This document shows positions 41,654 to 52,159 of a stretch of DNA of 64,000 nucleotides, piece after piece (positions within the stretch are counted from its first letter, which is position 1; each line of letters starts with the position of its first letter). The stretch covers positions 122,667 through 186,666 of the forward strand of contig NZ_JANUEQ010000010.1 in assembly GCF_024807845.1 (NCBI RefSeq), given 5' to 3'. Source of the DNA: Klebsiella sp. BIGb0407 (GTDB taxonomy: Bacteria > Pseudomonadota > Gammaproteobacteria > Enterobacterales > Enterobacteriaceae). The position numbers were made by a program, and so were the translations under genes. The notes under the pieces were generated by a model. It was not told the DNA's origin and searched no databases. It saw nothing but the letters and a program-made list of their open reading frames with translations.

Positions 41654-44404
41654 ATGACTAACTACAGCCTTCGCGCACGTATGATGATACTGATACTGGC
41701 CCCCACGCTGCTTATTGGTTTACTGCTCAGTACGTTTTTCGTTGTACATCGTTACAACGATTTGCAAAATCAATTAGAGAATGCCGGTGTCAGCATTATT
41801 GAGCCTTTGGCCGTCGCTAGCGAATATACAATGAACTTCGATAACCGGGAGCCTTTACGTAAACTGGTGAGTGTCATTCATCGCAGGCATTCAGATATCG
41901 TGCGTGGTATTTCGATTTACGACAATCAGAACAAGTTATTCGTCACCTCAAATTTTCAGCCTGACGCCTCCTCGCTTCAAATGCCTGATGACGAAAGTAT
42001 TCCTGCGCATCTGACAGTAAGCCGCGAAGGCTACAAGATGATCTTGCGCGCTCCTATTATGTCTGAGATCTATTTTCAGAATGAAGAAAAGGGTCAGGAG
42101 GAGTCTCACTCCGGGTATATCCAAGGCTATGTGGCTATGGAGCTGGACTTACAGTCAGTAAGACTTCAGCAATACCGCGAGATTTTCACTTCAACGATGA
42201 TGATGCTGGCTTGTATCTCGATTGCCATGCTGTTTGCTTATCGTCTGATGCGCGATGTCACAGGCCCGATTCGCAATATGGTAAATACCGTTGACCGGAT
42301 ACGACGCGGGCAGCTGGATAGCCGGGTTGAAGGATTTATGCTGGGTGAGCTGGACATGCTCAAGAATGGCATTAACTCTATGGCAATGTCACTCACCGCT
42401 TATCATGAAGAGATGCAACATAACGTTGATCAGGCGACTTCAGATCTGCGTGAAACCCTTGAGCAGATGGAAATTCAGAACGTAGAGCTGGATTTAGCCA
42501 AAAAACGGGCTCAGGAAGCAGTGCGGATAAAATCTGAATTTTTGGCCAATATGTCTCATGAGCTACGAACCCCACTGAATGGCGTGATTGGTTTTACCCG
42601 ACTGGCACTGAAAACTGAGCTTAATCCGACCCAAAGAGACTATTTATTCACTATTGAGCGTTCAGCCAACAACCTGCTGACTATTATCAATGATGTGCTG
42701 GACTTCTCTAAGCTGGAAGCCGGTAAGCTGTTGCTGGAAAATATTCCGTTCCCTCTGCGCAATATTCTGGATGAAGTCATCACCCTGCTGGCACATTCAG
42801 CCCATGAAAAAGGGCTCGAACTCACACTCAATATTCAAAATAATGTCCCTGATAATGTCATCGGCGACTCACTACGTTTACAGCAAATTATTACCAACTT
42901 AGTGGGTAATGCGATTAAATTTACTGAAACGGGTAATATTGATGTTCTGGTTCAGAGGCGGGCTGAAGGTAACAATAAAGTTCAGATCGAGATGCAAATC
43001 CACGATTCAGGCATTGGCATCCCTGAACAGGAGCAATCTCGACTCTTCCAGGCATTTCGCCAGGCTGACGCCAGTATTTCTCGTCGTCATGGTGGCACCG
43101 GGCTTGGGCTGGTAATCACTCAAAAATTAGTTAATGAAATGGGTGGCGAAATATCCTTCCACAGTAAGCCTGATAGCGGTTCAACGTTCTGGTTTTATAT
43201 TAACCTCGACTTAAATCCGCATGCCGTCGTGAATAACAAAGTCATGAATAAACTTGCGGGGCGCAGGATTGCTTATGTCGAAGCCAATGTGAATGCCGCG
43301 CAGAGTACCTTAAATCTGCTTCAGAGTACGCCATTATCGGTGGTACATACCCCTTCTATTTCAGGCCTGCCCAATGAACATTTTGATATTTTGCTGATTG
43401 GGGCTCCGGTAACCTTAAGTGAAAATCAGCCGCTGGCTTATATTAATCTGGCACAGGCGGTCACCATGAGTGATTGCCTTATCCTCGCCTTACCTTGTCA
43501 GGCACAGATCCATGCTGAGGAGCTCAAACGCAGGGGTGTCGCTGGCTGTCTGTTAAAACCAGTCACTTCCACACGTTTATTCCCGCTGTTGCTGGAAAGC
43601 TACAACCATACGGCCGCAGCGCTACCCACGTTAGTCCAGAATGGCAAACTACCTATGACCGTAATGGCGGTTGATGATAACCCCGCTAATCTGAAACTGC
43701 TTAGCGCACTCCTGGAAGACAAAGTACAGCATGTGGTGCTGTGCTGTAATGCACTACAAGCGCTGGAACAAGCGCGTCAGATGGAACTGGATTTGATACT
43801 GATGGATATTCAGATGCCTGATATAGATGGTATCCGTGCCTGTGAACTTATCCGTCAGCTGCCGCACCATAAAAATACACCAGTGATTGCAGTCACGGCA
43901 CACGCAATGGCCGGGCAGAAAGAAAAATTACTGATGGCGGGGATGAATGACTATCTTGCTAAGCCGATTGAAGAGAACAAATTACATAATATTTTACTGC
44001 ATTATCAGTTCAATACTCTCAATAGTGCCACGCTAGTGCCAGCTCTTGAAAGTAAACCTGTGGTTAATCAAACCTTTGACTGGGAACTAGCGCTCACCCA
44101 GGCGGCAAACAAACCTGAGCTGGCTCGAGAGATGCTGACAATGTTGCTGGCGTTTTTACCGGAGGTACGTCATGTGCTGGAGCAGCAGCCATTAAGCAAG
44201 GATCCACAGCGAATAAAAGATATCATTCATAAGCTGCACGGTAGCTGTAGCTATAGCGGGGTGCCACGTTTGAAGAAACTCTGTTTGCTGCTCGAAACAG
44301 AGTTAGCAAAAGGGGTTGCGCCTGAAATACTGGAACCGGAAATTCTGGAACTCCTGGATGAGATGGAAAATGTGACGCACGCTGCACAAGCGTACCTTGA
44401 CTAG
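41654..44404 (+). CDS. barA: hybrid sensor histidine kinase BarA
   Basis: 916 residues, matching E. coli BarA. There are two membrane helices (about 11-30 and 176-196), a periplasmic sensor, a HAMP domain, and HisKA with His302 in '[15 protein letters not shown]'. Then come HATPase ('[15 protein letters not shown]', 'GGTGLGLVI'), a degenerate receiver-like segment (about 537-650), a receiver domain with Asp718 in '[13 protein letters not shown]', and HPt with His862-region '[11 protein letters not shown]'. BarA phosphorylates UvrY, which activates csrB; csrB lies about 4 kb away. Its stop is 6 bp from the convergent ramR stop. Confidence 0.98.
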   Translation: MTNYSLRARMMILILAPTLLIGLLLSTFFVVHRYNDLQNQLENAGVSIIEPLAVASEYTMNFDNREPLRKLVSVIHRRHSDIVRGISIYDNQNKLFVTSNFQPDASSLQMPDDESIPAHLTVSREGYKMILRAPIMSEIYFQNEEKGQEESHSGYIQGYVAMELDLQSVRLQQYREIFTSTMMMLACISIAMLFAYRLMRDVTGPIRNMVNTVDRIRRGQLDSRVEGFMLGELDMLKNGINSMAMSLTAYHEEMQHNVDQATSDLRETLEQMEIQNVELDLAKKRAQEAVRIKSEFLANMSHELRTPLNGVIGFTRLALKTELNPTQRDYLFTIERSANNLLTIINDVLDFSKLEAGKLLLENIPFPLRNILDEVITLLAHSAHEKGLELTLNIQNNVPDNVIGDSLRLQQIITNLVGNAIKFTETGNIDVLVQRRAEGNNKVQIEMQIHDSGIGIPEQEQSRLFQAFRQADASISRRHGGTGLGLVITQKLVNEMGGEISFHSKPDSGSTFWFYINLDLNPHAVVNNKVMNKLAGRRIAYVEANVNAAQSTLNLLQSTPLSVVHTPSISGLPNEHFDILLIGAPVTLSENQPLAYINLAQAVTMSDCLILALPCQAQIHAEELKRRGVAGCLLKPVTSTRLFPLLLESYNHTAAALPTLVQNGKLPMTVMAVDDNPANLKLLSALLEDKVQHVVLCCNALQALEQARQMELDLILMDIQMPDIDGIRACELIRQLPHHKNTPVIAVTAHAMAGQKEKLLMAGMNDYLAKPIEENKLHNILLHYQFNTLNSATLVPALESKPVVNQTFDWELALTQAANKPELAREMLTMLLAFLPEVRHVLEQQPLSKDPQRIKDIIHKLHGSCSYSGVPRLKKLCLLLETELAKGVAPEILEPEILELLDEMENVTHAAQAYLD

Positions 44405-44410
44405 CCTTGC

Positions 44411-44983
44411 TCAGGCTTTAGTCATCCCGCGCCACATAACATCAAATCCGGCAGCCATATATTCTTGCTTGCGTTCTTTTTCTCTGCCTGCAAACTCCAT
44501 CGTGGTTTCTGCCAGAGAAAAAAAGATAGCATCACCGAAAGGTGACTCACCACAAGTGAGATATTCGTTAGTGACACTCTCGTTAGAGAGCTGGCGCAGT
44601 TCAGGGAATTCATCGAATGTCTTCCGTAAGGTTTCCTTGGTTATTTTCCCTGAAACAGACAGTTGGCTCATGGTTTTTCTAGCATCAATGTTAACCAGTC
44701 CCCACTCGATATAGCTATTCCATGTTTTCCGGGCACGCTCTTTCACCGGTTGAGCCTGATCGTAGGTCTTCATTAGCTCAATACCCAGAGCATGCTTGTG
44801 GTAATGGTAGACCTCGTTAAGTAACACATCCTTAGTCGCGAAATAACGAAATAACGTTCCCTCGGCAACGCCAGCTTTTCTGGCGATAAGCGAAGTTGCA
44901 GCTCCCAGACCGAATTCGGCTACGGCACGAGTTGTCGCATCGAGCAACGCTAATCTTTTATCTTCACTTTTTGGACGAGCCAC
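44411..44983 (-). CDS. ramR: TetR family repressor RamR
   Basis: 190 residues. The N-terminus 'MARPKSEDKRLALLDATTRA' and the helix-turn-helix 'ARKAGVAEGTLFRYFATKD' match RamR of Salmonella/Klebsiella closely, including the conserved 'FSLAETTMEFA' region near the C-terminus. RamR represses ramA and loses its grip on binding drugs or bile salts. It is divergent from a RamA-type gene with a palindrome over the promoter, as in the known ramRA locus. In Salmonella the pair sits elsewhere in the genome. Confidence 0.85.
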   Translation of the reverse strand: MARPKSEDKRLALLDATTRAVAEFGLGAATSLIARKAGVAEGTLFRYFATKDVLLNEVYHYHKHALGIELMKTYDQAQPVKERARKTWNSYIEWGLVNIDARKTMSQLSVSGKITKETLRKTFDEFPELRQLSNESVTNEYLTCGESPFGDAIFFSLAETTMEFAGREKERKQEYMAAGFDVMWRGMTKA

Positions 44984-45077
44984 GCTACCTCACAAAGAAT
45001 CAGTCTGAACAAAAATACCCTGTCAGGTTATCGCTGCTTACCTGAATGTACTGCTAAGTATTATACCGTAAATTTTA

Positions 45078-45118
45078 TTGACGGTTGAGCCTTCATATCT
45101 ATAATGAGTGTTCACTCA
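45078..45118 (+). promoter_or_regulatory. ramA promoter with RamR-type operator
   Basis: TTGACG (45078-45083), a 16-bp spacer and TATAAT (45100-45105) form a strong promoter. TGAGTG-TT-CACTCA (45105-45118) is a perfect palindrome overlapping the -10 box and start site, the expected position for repression by RamR. Confidence 0.75.
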
Positions 45119-45158
45119 CTCAATTAGTCATAACAACACCTTTTTCTAAGGAGGTGGT

Positions 45159-45500
45159 ATGTCCGTACCTCAAGGTTTTATGGAATCGCTGCTTGAATGG
45201 GTAGACGATAATATGCAGCGTCCTCTACGAATTGAAGACGTCGCAAAGCAGTCCGGATACTCAAAATGGTATTTACAAAGGATGTTCACGGGTTGGGCAG
45301 GGAAAAGTCTTGGCGCTTATATTCGGGAGCGTAAACTCCAGCTTGCGGCAGAGGATCTTAAAAACACCAGCGATAGAATATTGGATATTTCAATACGTTA
45401 TGGTTTTGATTCACAACAATCTTTTACCCGTACCTTTGGCAAAAAATTCAACACCTCTCCAGGCGCTTATCGTCGTACTGGTGAAGAAACGCTGAATTGA
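45159..45500 (+). CDS. ramA: AraC/XylS family activator RamA
   Basis: 113 residues, the length of RamA, consisting only of the two-helix-turn-helix MarA/SoxS/Rob-type domain: 'VAKQSGYSKWYLQRMF', 'YIRERKLQLAAEDL' and 'IRYGFDSQQSFTRTF'. It would raise efflux (acrAB-tolC) and lower porin expression. A strong AAGGAGGTGG precedes the ATG. Marked similarity to RamA in the 'WVDDNMQRPLRIEDVAKQSG' part, plus the ramR neighbour, favours RamA over SoxS or MarA. Confidence 0.85.
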   Translation: MSVPQGFMESLLEWVDDNMQRPLRIEDVAKQSGYSKWYLQRMFTGWAGKSLGAYIRERKLQLAAEDLKNTSDRILDISIRYGFDSQQSFTRTFGKKFNTSPGAYRRTGEETLN

Positions 45501-45535
45501 ACAGATAACGCCTGAATTAAAGGCATTATCTGTTC
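45499..45535. terminator. stem-loop at the ramA stop codon
   Basis: GAACAGATAA-C-GCCT and AGGC-A-TTATCTGTTC form a long, nearly perfect stem with a 7-nt loop, beginning at the ramA stop codon. No T-run follows, but it separates ramA from the convergent yqcA. Confidence 0.6.
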
Positions 45536-45557
45536 AAGCATACCGGGCAATCAGTGA

Positions 45558-46007
45558 CTATTTCAGCAATAAAGCCCACTGCTCAACCCATGGATTAGAT
45601 ACGGATTCAGGTTCTGGATCTTCACTACCGTCAATCAATAACAGGCTACCGATACGCGTCGCACCCTGCTCTTGCAGTAAGGCATCAAACTGTTTTCCGC
45701 CACCACAGAAAACATCGTAACTGCTATCACCAAGGGCAATTAATCCATAACGTAATTCGGGCTGATAACCCACTTCGTCTTTAATCGCATGGAATAACGG
45801 CACAATACTATCCGGTAAATCGCCCTGTCCGGTCGTCGAGGTAATCACCAGAGCATAATGATGCCGATAGTACTGCCACTGGACTAATTCTGGATCTTCA
45901 AACACTTTCACACTATGGCCGTGTCCGGTCAGAATAGCTTCCGCCTCCTCTGCAACAAACAGCGCATTTCCATATAACGTACCGACAAAGATACCTACTT
46001 CAGCCAT
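45558..46007 (-). CDS. yqcA: flavodoxin YqcA
   Basis: 149 residues with the FMN phosphate loop '[20 protein letters not shown]', '[14 protein letters not shown]' and '[18 protein letters not shown]'. A MioC-type short flavodoxin. In E. coli it is adjacent to truC, as here. Its electron partner is not established. Confidence 0.95.
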   Translation of the reverse strand: MAEVGIFVGTLYGNALFVAEEAEAILTGHGHSVKVFEDPELVQWQYYRHHYALVITSTTGQGDLPDSIVPLFHAIKDEVGYQPELRYGLIALGDSSYDVFCGGGKQFDALLQEQGATRIGSLLLIDGSEDPEPESVSNPWVEQWALLLK

Positions 46008-46031
46008 CGAATTATTCCTTATTAATAAGCA

Positions 46032-46811
46032 CTAGGGTGTGAAACCATCGTGACAATCATTCTGTTCAGCGTTCTCCGTTTCAATCTCAGATAACAGCCC
46101 GCGCCAGCCGAATTCTGACAACATATTCATCCATATGCTATCAAGGTTAGCACGCAACGTTAACGCTTCGCCGGTTATCGGATGAGTCAGAGAGAGTTGG
46201 CTGGCATGCAGCATTAATCGCTGACAACCGAAGTGTTCTGCCGCCCCTCTGTTCTGGCGTAAATCCCCGTGTCTGGAATCGCCGATAATCGGATGGCGCA
46301 AATGCGACATATGGCGTCGGAGTTGATGTTTACGACCTGTCTGAGGCTCAAGTTCGACCAAGCTGTAGCGGGCTGTAGGATAACGTCCCACAGCAACCGG
46401 CATTTCGACAGAAGCCATACCGCGGTAATGGGTGATTGCCGATTGCGGTTGTTTATCCTCGGTACTGAATTTGTCGGCAATTTTATCTTGCTCTTCAGTC
46501 AGTGGATAATCGAGGATAGCTTCATCTTCCAGCCAGCCGCGCACCAGGGCGTGGTAACGCTTAACGATTTGATGCTGTTCAAATTGCTGTGATAACAGAC
46601 GTCCCACATCACTGGACAGCCCCATTAACAACACACCAGAGGTGGGTTTATCCAGGCGATGCACGGTAAAAACATGCTGCCCCAGCTGATCGCGCACGGC
46701 TTGCATCAAAATCCGCGTTTCATGCCTGTCCAGCCAGCTGCGATGGACTAACCATCCGGAGGGTTTGTTCACCGCGACCAGCCACTCGTCCTGATAAATA
46801 ATCTCTAACAT
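46032..46811 (-). CDS. truC: tRNA pseudouridine(65) synthase TruC
   Basis: About 259 residues of the RluA family, with catalytic Asp in 'VHRLDKPTSGVLLMG' and the 'QTGRKHQLRRHMSHLRHPII' motif. The ATG at 46811 overlaps the yqcC stop (TGATG), giving translational coupling. It modifies U65 of tRNAs. Confidence 0.97.
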   Translation of the reverse strand: MLEIIYQDEWLVAVNKPSGWLVHRSWLDRHETRILMQAVRDQLGQHVFTVHRLDKPTSGVLLMGLSSDVGRLLSQQFEQHQIVKRYHALVRGWLEDEAILDYPLTEEQDKIADKFSTEDKQPQSAITHYRGMASVEMPVAVGRYPTARYSLVELEPQTGRKHQLRRHMSHLRHPIIGDSRHGDLRQNRGAAEHFGCQRLMLHASQLSLTHPITGEALTLRANLDSIWMNMLSEFGWRGLLSEIETENAEQNDCHDGFTP

Positions 46812-47140
46812 CAAGAACCAACCGGATTAAAAAAAGCGTCTAAAGACAATAATGCCGCCAGTAAGGGCTCACGTTCACGTCTTGAACTATCCAGCGCCAT
46901 TTCATAATAGGGAGCAATAGCAAATTCACCTGGTAGTGCCTGCTCACTATCAAGTAAAGCATGCATACGAGGGATCAAAACCCACTGCAGCCATTCAACA
47001 GGATCGAGGGTATCCATGCAAAAAGGCTGTGTGCTGTCTAACGCCGCAGGATACGGCATTATTTCCTGCCACAGGGCGTGGTCACGCAAAACCTGCTCAA
47101 TAATGATAAGGTGCTGGCGAACTTGAGTCTGGCTGTCCAT
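46811..47140 (-). CDS. yqcC: YqcC family protein
   Basis: 109 residues matching YqcC ('PFCMDTLDPVEWLQWVLIPR', 'EPLLAALLSLDAFFNP'). A small cytoplasmic protein of unknown function, coupled to truC. Confidence 0.95.
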   Translation of the reverse strand: MDSQTQVRQHLIIIEQVLRDHALWQEIMPYPAALDSTQPFCMDTLDPVEWLQWVLIPRMHALLDSEQALPGEFAIAPYYEMALDSSRREREPLLAALLSLDAFFNPVGS

Positions 47141-47274
47141 GAAAACCTTAAGCTGCTATGAAAATAGAGAAGACAGGATAACATTTCTTCTGCTTATCGG
47201 AAAAATCATCAAACAGCAAAGAGCGGTTTTACGCTGTATTATTTTCCTGTTACGCAGTTATGGCTTAAATAGAT

Positions 47275-47294
47275 AAAAAAGGGCCTTTCGGCCC
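47275..47294 (-). terminator. terminator of the secreted-protein gene
   Basis: On the minus strand GGGCC-GAAA-GGCCC followed by a T-run lies 19 bp after the stop at 47313. Confidence 0.85.
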
Positions 47295-47312
47295 GAAGAA
47301 AATAACAGGCGA

Positions 47313-47849
47313 TTACTTCGCCATCGATTTCATTGCCTCAAGATCGCCGAGTGAGGTAAATTCACAGCTCAGCAGAGTTTTGCCCGGAATAACTTGTGAT
47401 TCACGTGCGGTGATGGCCACACGACCCATTTCAGGTGAAGGCTGATCCGCATCGTCTAAAACGCGAATATAGCTTTTGGTGGCTGCAATCATTGGGTTCG
47501 GCGCTTCTTTTGCAAGGTTAAAGGTTTTCGCCAGCTCCTCCGCTTTTTGGCCTTCTATCAGGACACCGTAGGTGGTTCCTGCCAGCACAAAGTCAGTGGC
47601 ACTAAAACCCTCTTTCACCACGGCTTCAGATAGTGGATAAACCGCCATAATGCCTACCAGCTGATATTTGGCCACTTTTTCTGCGTCATCGTAGAGTGCA
47701 GAAGCGGCTTTAGTGGTATATGCAGGTTTACATAATGCAGCGTCAAAAAATGCGCTATTATCGGCAGCTGTCGCGGCAGTACTGGTCAGTAATACTGTGA
47801 CAGCAATAATAACCGGAGCGACGCTGAAACCGGCAATCTTTGAAAACAT
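47313..47849 (-). CDS. secreted protein of unknown function
   Basis: 178 residues with a clear Sec signal peptide ('IIAVTVLLTSTAATAADNS', cleavage near residue 28). The mature part has two Cys residues that could form a disulfide. No family is recognised. It sits between yqcC and csrB, where E. coli has no gene, and ends with its own terminator. Confidence 0.7.
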   Translation of the reverse strand: MFSKIAGFSVAPVIIAVTVLLTSTAATAADNSAFFDAALCKPAYTTKAASALYDDAEKVAKYQLVGIMAVYPLSEAVVKEGFSATDFVLAGTTYGVLIEGQKAEELAKTFNLAKEAPNPMIAATKSYIRVLDDADQPSPEMGRVAITARESQVIPGKTLLSCEFTSLGDLEAMKSMAK

Positions 47850-48052
47850 GAAAAGCCCCTCAGAAACAAAATCATTAATTAAAATAATGGCATATCTTCA
47901 TAGAGATGCCTGATTACTCTATAACATGTTTCTAATTATTTCTTCGTGTTAGTTGATTTGATTTATGCCATTAGTAACAACATCGTCTAACTTAACCCTG
48001 TTTCTGGGATACATTCACTTCAGACCCTGGATACCCTTTAGCGCTGCTGAAC

Positions 48053-48374
48053 AAAAAAAAGGGGGCACTGTATAAACAGTGCCCCCGATTCGTTTTGTAG
48101 CCAATCCTGCTACGTTTTTGCTCCCTGCTCATCCATGACAACTTTGTCCCTCGGTCCACTGACCTACAGTCCATTGCATATGCGTCCTGCTGCCTTCATC
48201 CTGTTGGCTACTGCATCTCCTGATGCATTGTCCTTAGGTCACCTTGACCCACTGCACTCCATGTCGCAGCTCTCATTCTCCGTCCTGGAGGTGTCCTTTA
48301 ACTCATCCTGAGCTATTCCATGCTTCATCAATGAAGAGTTCCGATACGCCATCCTGGCGAACTATCCCTACATC
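48053..48374 (-). ncRNA. csrB: CsrB regulatory RNA
   Basis: Located between the syd and yqcC loci, as in E. coli. The minus-strand RNA has many GGA motifs in loops (CAGGATG, AAGGACA, CAGGACG and others, about 16). It contains blocks nearly identical to E. coli CsrB, such as GTTAAAGGACACCTCCAGGA and GTTGTCATGGATGAGCAGGG. It ends in the strong stem-loop GGGGGCACTGT-N4-ACAGTGCCCCC plus T-run (48053-48086). It sequesters CsrA. The 5' end is set by similarity and is approximate. Confidence 0.93.
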
Positions 48375-48629
48375 AATAGAGGAAATAATGCTTATATTTC
48401 CTATATTTCAGCGACATCATGTCGTGTCAGTAGCATCGTTTATTTAGATTAAAATGACAAGATGTCAAATCTAAAATAACGGGCACAGTATCAAGCTATG
48501 CCTCGAGAAACTCTGCAACTGAGTGTTATATAAATACTATTTTTACTGTATAAATATTGATCTGGATCTATTTTCAGAAATATCGCACAGGTCATGTAGG
48601 AAATATCTTACATAATTGTGATCTGCTTA
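48375..48629. promoter_or_regulatory. csrB upstream region and syd downstream region
   Basis: This 255-bp AT-rich stretch should contain the csrB promoter and the distal UvrY site expected for BarA/UvrY control. No exact UvrY palindrome was identified by eye. Confidence 0.35.
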
Positions 48630-49190
48630 TTAAACAACCAGTGGTTCAAGATTATTCAGAAAGGTCTTCAGTGAGGAAGCAAGTACGTTACGCTTGCTGG
48701 TACCAATCTTTTCAAGCAACACCTCACCTGTCAAGTTACAAAGTGATATCGCTTCCATTTCATCTTCTGTTGTCGCCAGGAATAACGTCGGTGACAGTTT
48801 TAAACGCTTTTGCGTCACTAAATGGCCGATAAGATTGGACTGTACTCGCTGGAAATCATCTTCACTCCACGCCTGTAATAAAGTGAGTGTTGTTGTACCA
48901 ATTGTAGCAGGCATATCTCCGGCAAATTGCGTGGTATAAAACGCATGAATATCCGGATGCAAGGTTATCTCTAACGCGCGCTCTACCGCGCTTAAATCAG
49001 ATTCGGGTATAAAAGGCTGAGGTTGCCAGCATACTGAATCCGCAGCAGTATGGGTAATACAGGGCGATGGAATACCATATAACTCTTCGCTGAGCGGCCA
49101 GCTACCCGTCTGCTGTTGCCATTTAGCGCAAAATCGCTGGGTAAATTCTTGTAGGGAAAGGCTAATTTCGTGCATTAATTCCTCACTCAT
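48630..49190 (-). CDS. syd: SecY-interacting protein Syd
   Basis: 186 residues (181 in E. coli) with '[19 protein letters not shown]', '[16 protein letters not shown]' and '[20 protein letters not shown]', characteristic of Syd. A peripheral cytoplasmic-membrane protein that binds SecY and monitors translocon quality. Divergent from queF by 49 bp. Confidence 0.95.
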   Translation of the reverse strand: MSEELMHEISLSLQEFTQRFCAKWQQQTGSWPLSEELYGIPSPCITHTAADSVCWQPQPFIPESDLSAVERALEITLHPDIHAFYTTQFAGDMPATIGTTTLTLLQAWSEDDFQRVQSNLIGHLVTQKRLKLSPTLFLATTEDEMEAISLCNLTGEVLLEKIGTSKRNVLASSLKTFLNNLEPLVV

Positions 49191-49239
49191 GCCGACTTTG
49201 ATACAATACAGGCCAATTGTACAATCAATACGGTGAAAT

Positions 49240-50082
49240 ATGTTCGATGAAAATCATCAGGCTTTGAGCAGCCTGACGCTCGGGAAAGCAACAGCTTATC
49301 AGGATAAGTATCAGCCGGCTCTGCTCCAGGGTGTTCCCCGTAGCCTTAATCGTAATATGCCAGGGCTTGATGGTGAGATTCTGCCGTTCCACGGTGGAGA
49401 CATCTGGACACTTTACGAACTCTCCTGGTTAAATAATAACGGGTTACCTCAAGTCGCCGTCGGCCATGTTCAAGTTGATGCCAGTAGCGTTAATTTAATC
49501 GAGTCTAAAAGCTTTAAACTTTACCTCAACAGCTTTAATCAGACCCCTTTTGCCGACTGGGAAAAGGTTCAGGAAACACTTCAGAAAGATTTAAGCGCCT
49601 GCGCCCAGGGTGATGTCAGTGTGGTGTTATTTCGCCTTGATGAACTTGAAAGTCAGCAACTGGTCGCGCTCAAGGGTGAATGTATTGATGAACAAGATAT
49701 TGTTATCAATAGTTATGAGTTCGATGCCGATCATCTGCTCAATGCCGGTACTGAAGAAGTGGTTGAAGAGACTCTGGTGAGCCATCTGTTAAAATCCAAC
49801 TGCTTAATTACTCATCAGCCTGACTGGGGATCCGTTCAGATTCACTATAAAGGCCCAAGAATTGATCGCGAAAAACTTCTGCGATACCTGATTTCATTCC
49901 GTCATCACAATGAATTTCATGAGCAATGTGTAGAGCGTATTTTTAACGATATTCAGCGCTATTGTCAGCCACAGGCGTTAAGTGTCTACGCGCGCTATAC
50001 TCGTCGTGGTGGCCTGGATATTAATCCATGGCGAACCAATACCCATTTCCACCCTACTTTTGGTCGTTTGGTTCGGCAATAA
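49240..50082 (+). CDS. queF: NADPH-dependent 7-cyano-7-deazaguanine reductase QueF
   Basis: 280 residues, the long two-domain QueF. It has '[15 protein letters not shown]' and the catalytic Cys in '[15 protein letters not shown]', with the His-Glu pocket '[16 protein letters not shown]'. It reduces preQ0 to preQ1. Together with queD and queE this gives three queuosine genes in the window. Confidence 0.98.
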   Translation: MFDENHQALSSLTLGKATAYQDKYQPALLQGVPRSLNRNMPGLDGEILPFHGGDIWTLYELSWLNNNGLPQVAVGHVQVDASSVNLIESKSFKLYLNSFNQTPFADWEKVQETLQKDLSACAQGDVSVVLFRLDELESQQLVALKGECIDEQDIVINSYEFDADHLLNAGTEEVVEETLVSHLLKSNCLITHQPDWGSVQIHYKGPRIDREKLLRYLISFRHHNEFHEQCVERIFNDIQRYCQPQALSVYARYTRRGGLDINPWRTNTHFHPTFGRLVRQ

Positions 50083-50197
50083 ATACGAAATATCTCTTCC
50101 ATATTATAGTCGCCGGGATCAATGAGTTGTAATAACAGGCGACTCAGAGATATTGTGGAGTTTAAGGATAACACTTTTCGTTACTTAAGGAGTTCAC

Positions 50198-51562
50198 TTG
50201 ATAACACATGTTAGTCCACTTGGTTCAATGGATATGCTGTCGCAGCTTGAAGTCGATATGCTTCAATGCACGGCCAGCAGTGACCTGTATCAACTCTTCC
50301 GTAACTGTTCACTTGCAGTACTTAACTCTGGAAGCCAGACGGATAACAGTACAGAACTTCTTTCTCGCTTTGAAAGTTTTGATATCAATGTCTTGAGCCG
50401 TGAACGTGGCGTTAAACTTGAACTGATCAATCCACCAGAAGATGCTTTTGTCGACGGTAGAATTATTCGAGCCCTGCAAGCTAACCTGTTTGCCGTGCTG
50501 CGCGATATTGTCTTCGTCAATGCTCAGATTGCTCATCTTAACCGGACAGCTCAACCTCATAACGATGACTCGACCCATATCACCAATACGGTCTTTTCTA
50601 TTTTACGTAATGCCCGAGCCCTGCATGTTGGTGAAGCCCCGAATCTTGTGGTTTGCTGGGGTGGGCACTCGATTAATGAAAAAGAGTATCTTTACGCTCG
50701 CCAGGTAGGCACCCAGCTGGGATTACGCGAACTGGATATTTGTACCGGTTGTGGGCCTGGCGCAATGGAAGCTCCGATGAAAGGCGCCGCGGTAGGACAT
50801 GCGCAGCAGCGTTATAAAGACGGGCGTTTCATTGGTATGACTGAGCCTTCTATTATTGCCGCTGAGCCACCGAACCCTCTGGTCAATGAACTAATAATCA
50901 TGCCGGATATCGAAAAACGCCTTGAAGCCTTTGTGCGTATCGCACACGGCATCATCATCTTCCCGGGAGGAGTAGGAACCGCTGAAGAGTTCCTTTATCT
51001 GCTGGGTATTATGATGAACCCACACAACAAGAATCAGGTGCTGCCGCTGATTCTGACCGGCCCGAAAGAAAGCGCTGATTATTTCCGTGTGCTGGATGAG
51101 TTCATTGTGAATACTCTGGGCGAACAGGCTCGTCGCTATTACACCATCATTATTGATGATGCCGCAGAAGTGGCCCGGGTGATGAAAAAAGCCATGCCAC
51201 AGGTGAAAGAGAGTCGCCGTGAGAGCGGTGATGCTTATAGCTTCAACTGGTCTATCCGTATATCACCAGACTTGCAGAAGCCGTTTGACCCTACGCATGA
51301 AAATATGGCTGGCTTAAAACTTTACCCTTCTGAGCCACCAGAGCAGCTAGCTGCCTCACTGCGCCGGGCATTTTCTGGAATAGTCGCCGGGAATGTTAAA
51401 GATGTCGGAATTCAGGCAATTGCAAAGTTTGGTCCCTACAAACTGCATGGTGACTCGCACATGATGCAGCAAATGGACGAACTCCTGGAAGGCTTTGTTC
51501 AGCAACAGCGAATGAAACTGCCGGGCACTGCTTACGTTCCTTGCTACGAAATTTGTCGTTAA
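50198..51562 (+). CDS. ppnN: nucleotide 5'-monophosphate nucleosidase PpnN
   Basis: 454 residues with a TTG start at 50198 preceded by TAAGGAG; the start and length match E. coli. The LOG/Rossmann core has '[16 protein letters not shown]' and '[19 protein letters not shown]'. It cleaves purine nucleotides at the N-glycosidic bond and is activated by (p)ppGpp, so it links to relA in this window. Confidence 0.97.
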   Translation: MITHVSPLGSMDMLSQLEVDMLQCTASSDLYQLFRNCSLAVLNSGSQTDNSTELLSRFESFDINVLSRERGVKLELINPPEDAFVDGRIIRALQANLFAVLRDIVFVNAQIAHLNRTAQPHNDDSTHITNTVFSILRNARALHVGEAPNLVVCWGGHSINEKEYLYARQVGTQLGLRELDICTGCGPGAMEAPMKGAAVGHAQQRYKDGRFIGMTEPSIIAAEPPNPLVNELIIMPDIEKRLEAFVRIAHGIIIFPGGVGTAEEFLYLLGIMMNPHNKNQVLPLILTGPKESADYFRVLDEFIVNTLGEQARRYYTIIIDDAAEVARVMKKAMPQVKESRRESGDAYSFNWSIRISPDLQKPFDPTHENMAGLKLYPSEPPEQLAASLRRAFSGIVAGNVKDVGIQAIAKFGPYKLHGDSHMMQQMDELLEGFVQQQRMKLPGTAYVPCYEICR

Positions 51563-51570
51563 TTTAATCA

Positions 51571-51590
51571 GGGCGGTCATTCGGCCGCCT
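51571..51590 (+). terminator. ppnN terminator
   Basis: GGGCGG-TCATTCGG-CCGCCT stem-loop followed by a short T-containing tract, 10 bp after the stop codon. The arms are short, so confidence is moderate. Confidence 0.6.
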
Positions 51591-52159
51591 GTTTCTCTGA
51601 ATCCTGCCTTTTTTATCTCTGCAATGAATAACCCTGTCATTTAAATGAACTACTATCTCATCAATAAAACCCCCCGCCTGCTGGAATACATTTTATTAAC
51701 ATAACCCCCTTCGGCTGTTATTCATACAGAATCAACTAAATCATACAGTTAGTTATTTTGATTTTTGACGCACATCAAAATATTACTAATATGTAATCTG
51801 TTCTTTAAATATCCTGTTCAGGATAAATTTTTTAGTGAAAAACATTTTAATTATCTTTAATCAAAGTATCACATCATCTGGAAGTGCTAGTATTTATGCA
51901 GATAAGTTTCACCAGAGAATGTCTTGGCAGAGATTTATGCGGGAACGATGCCAAATAAAAGTTATTTATTGTAATTGGGATCATGATCACTGATACAGCA
52001 TCAACATAAATGTATCTTTCCGCCCGCCGATAATCACGGTCAATAACTCTCAATATAAAGGCCGAATACAGAATTTAGTTTTAACAGTTAAGACAGAAAC
52101 AGTGTTTTAACTATCCAGAATCTTAAATATTGCATTAAACATATCCTTGGAGAATCTTA
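51591..52159. promoter_or_regulatory. sdaC upstream region
   Basis: About 570 bp of AT-rich DNA without a gene. TTGAC-GCAC-ATCAA (51765-51778) is close to the FNR/CRP-type dyad. The rest holds many AT-rich promoter-like elements. The long leader suggests complex control of the serine transport and catabolism genes. Confidence 0.45.
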
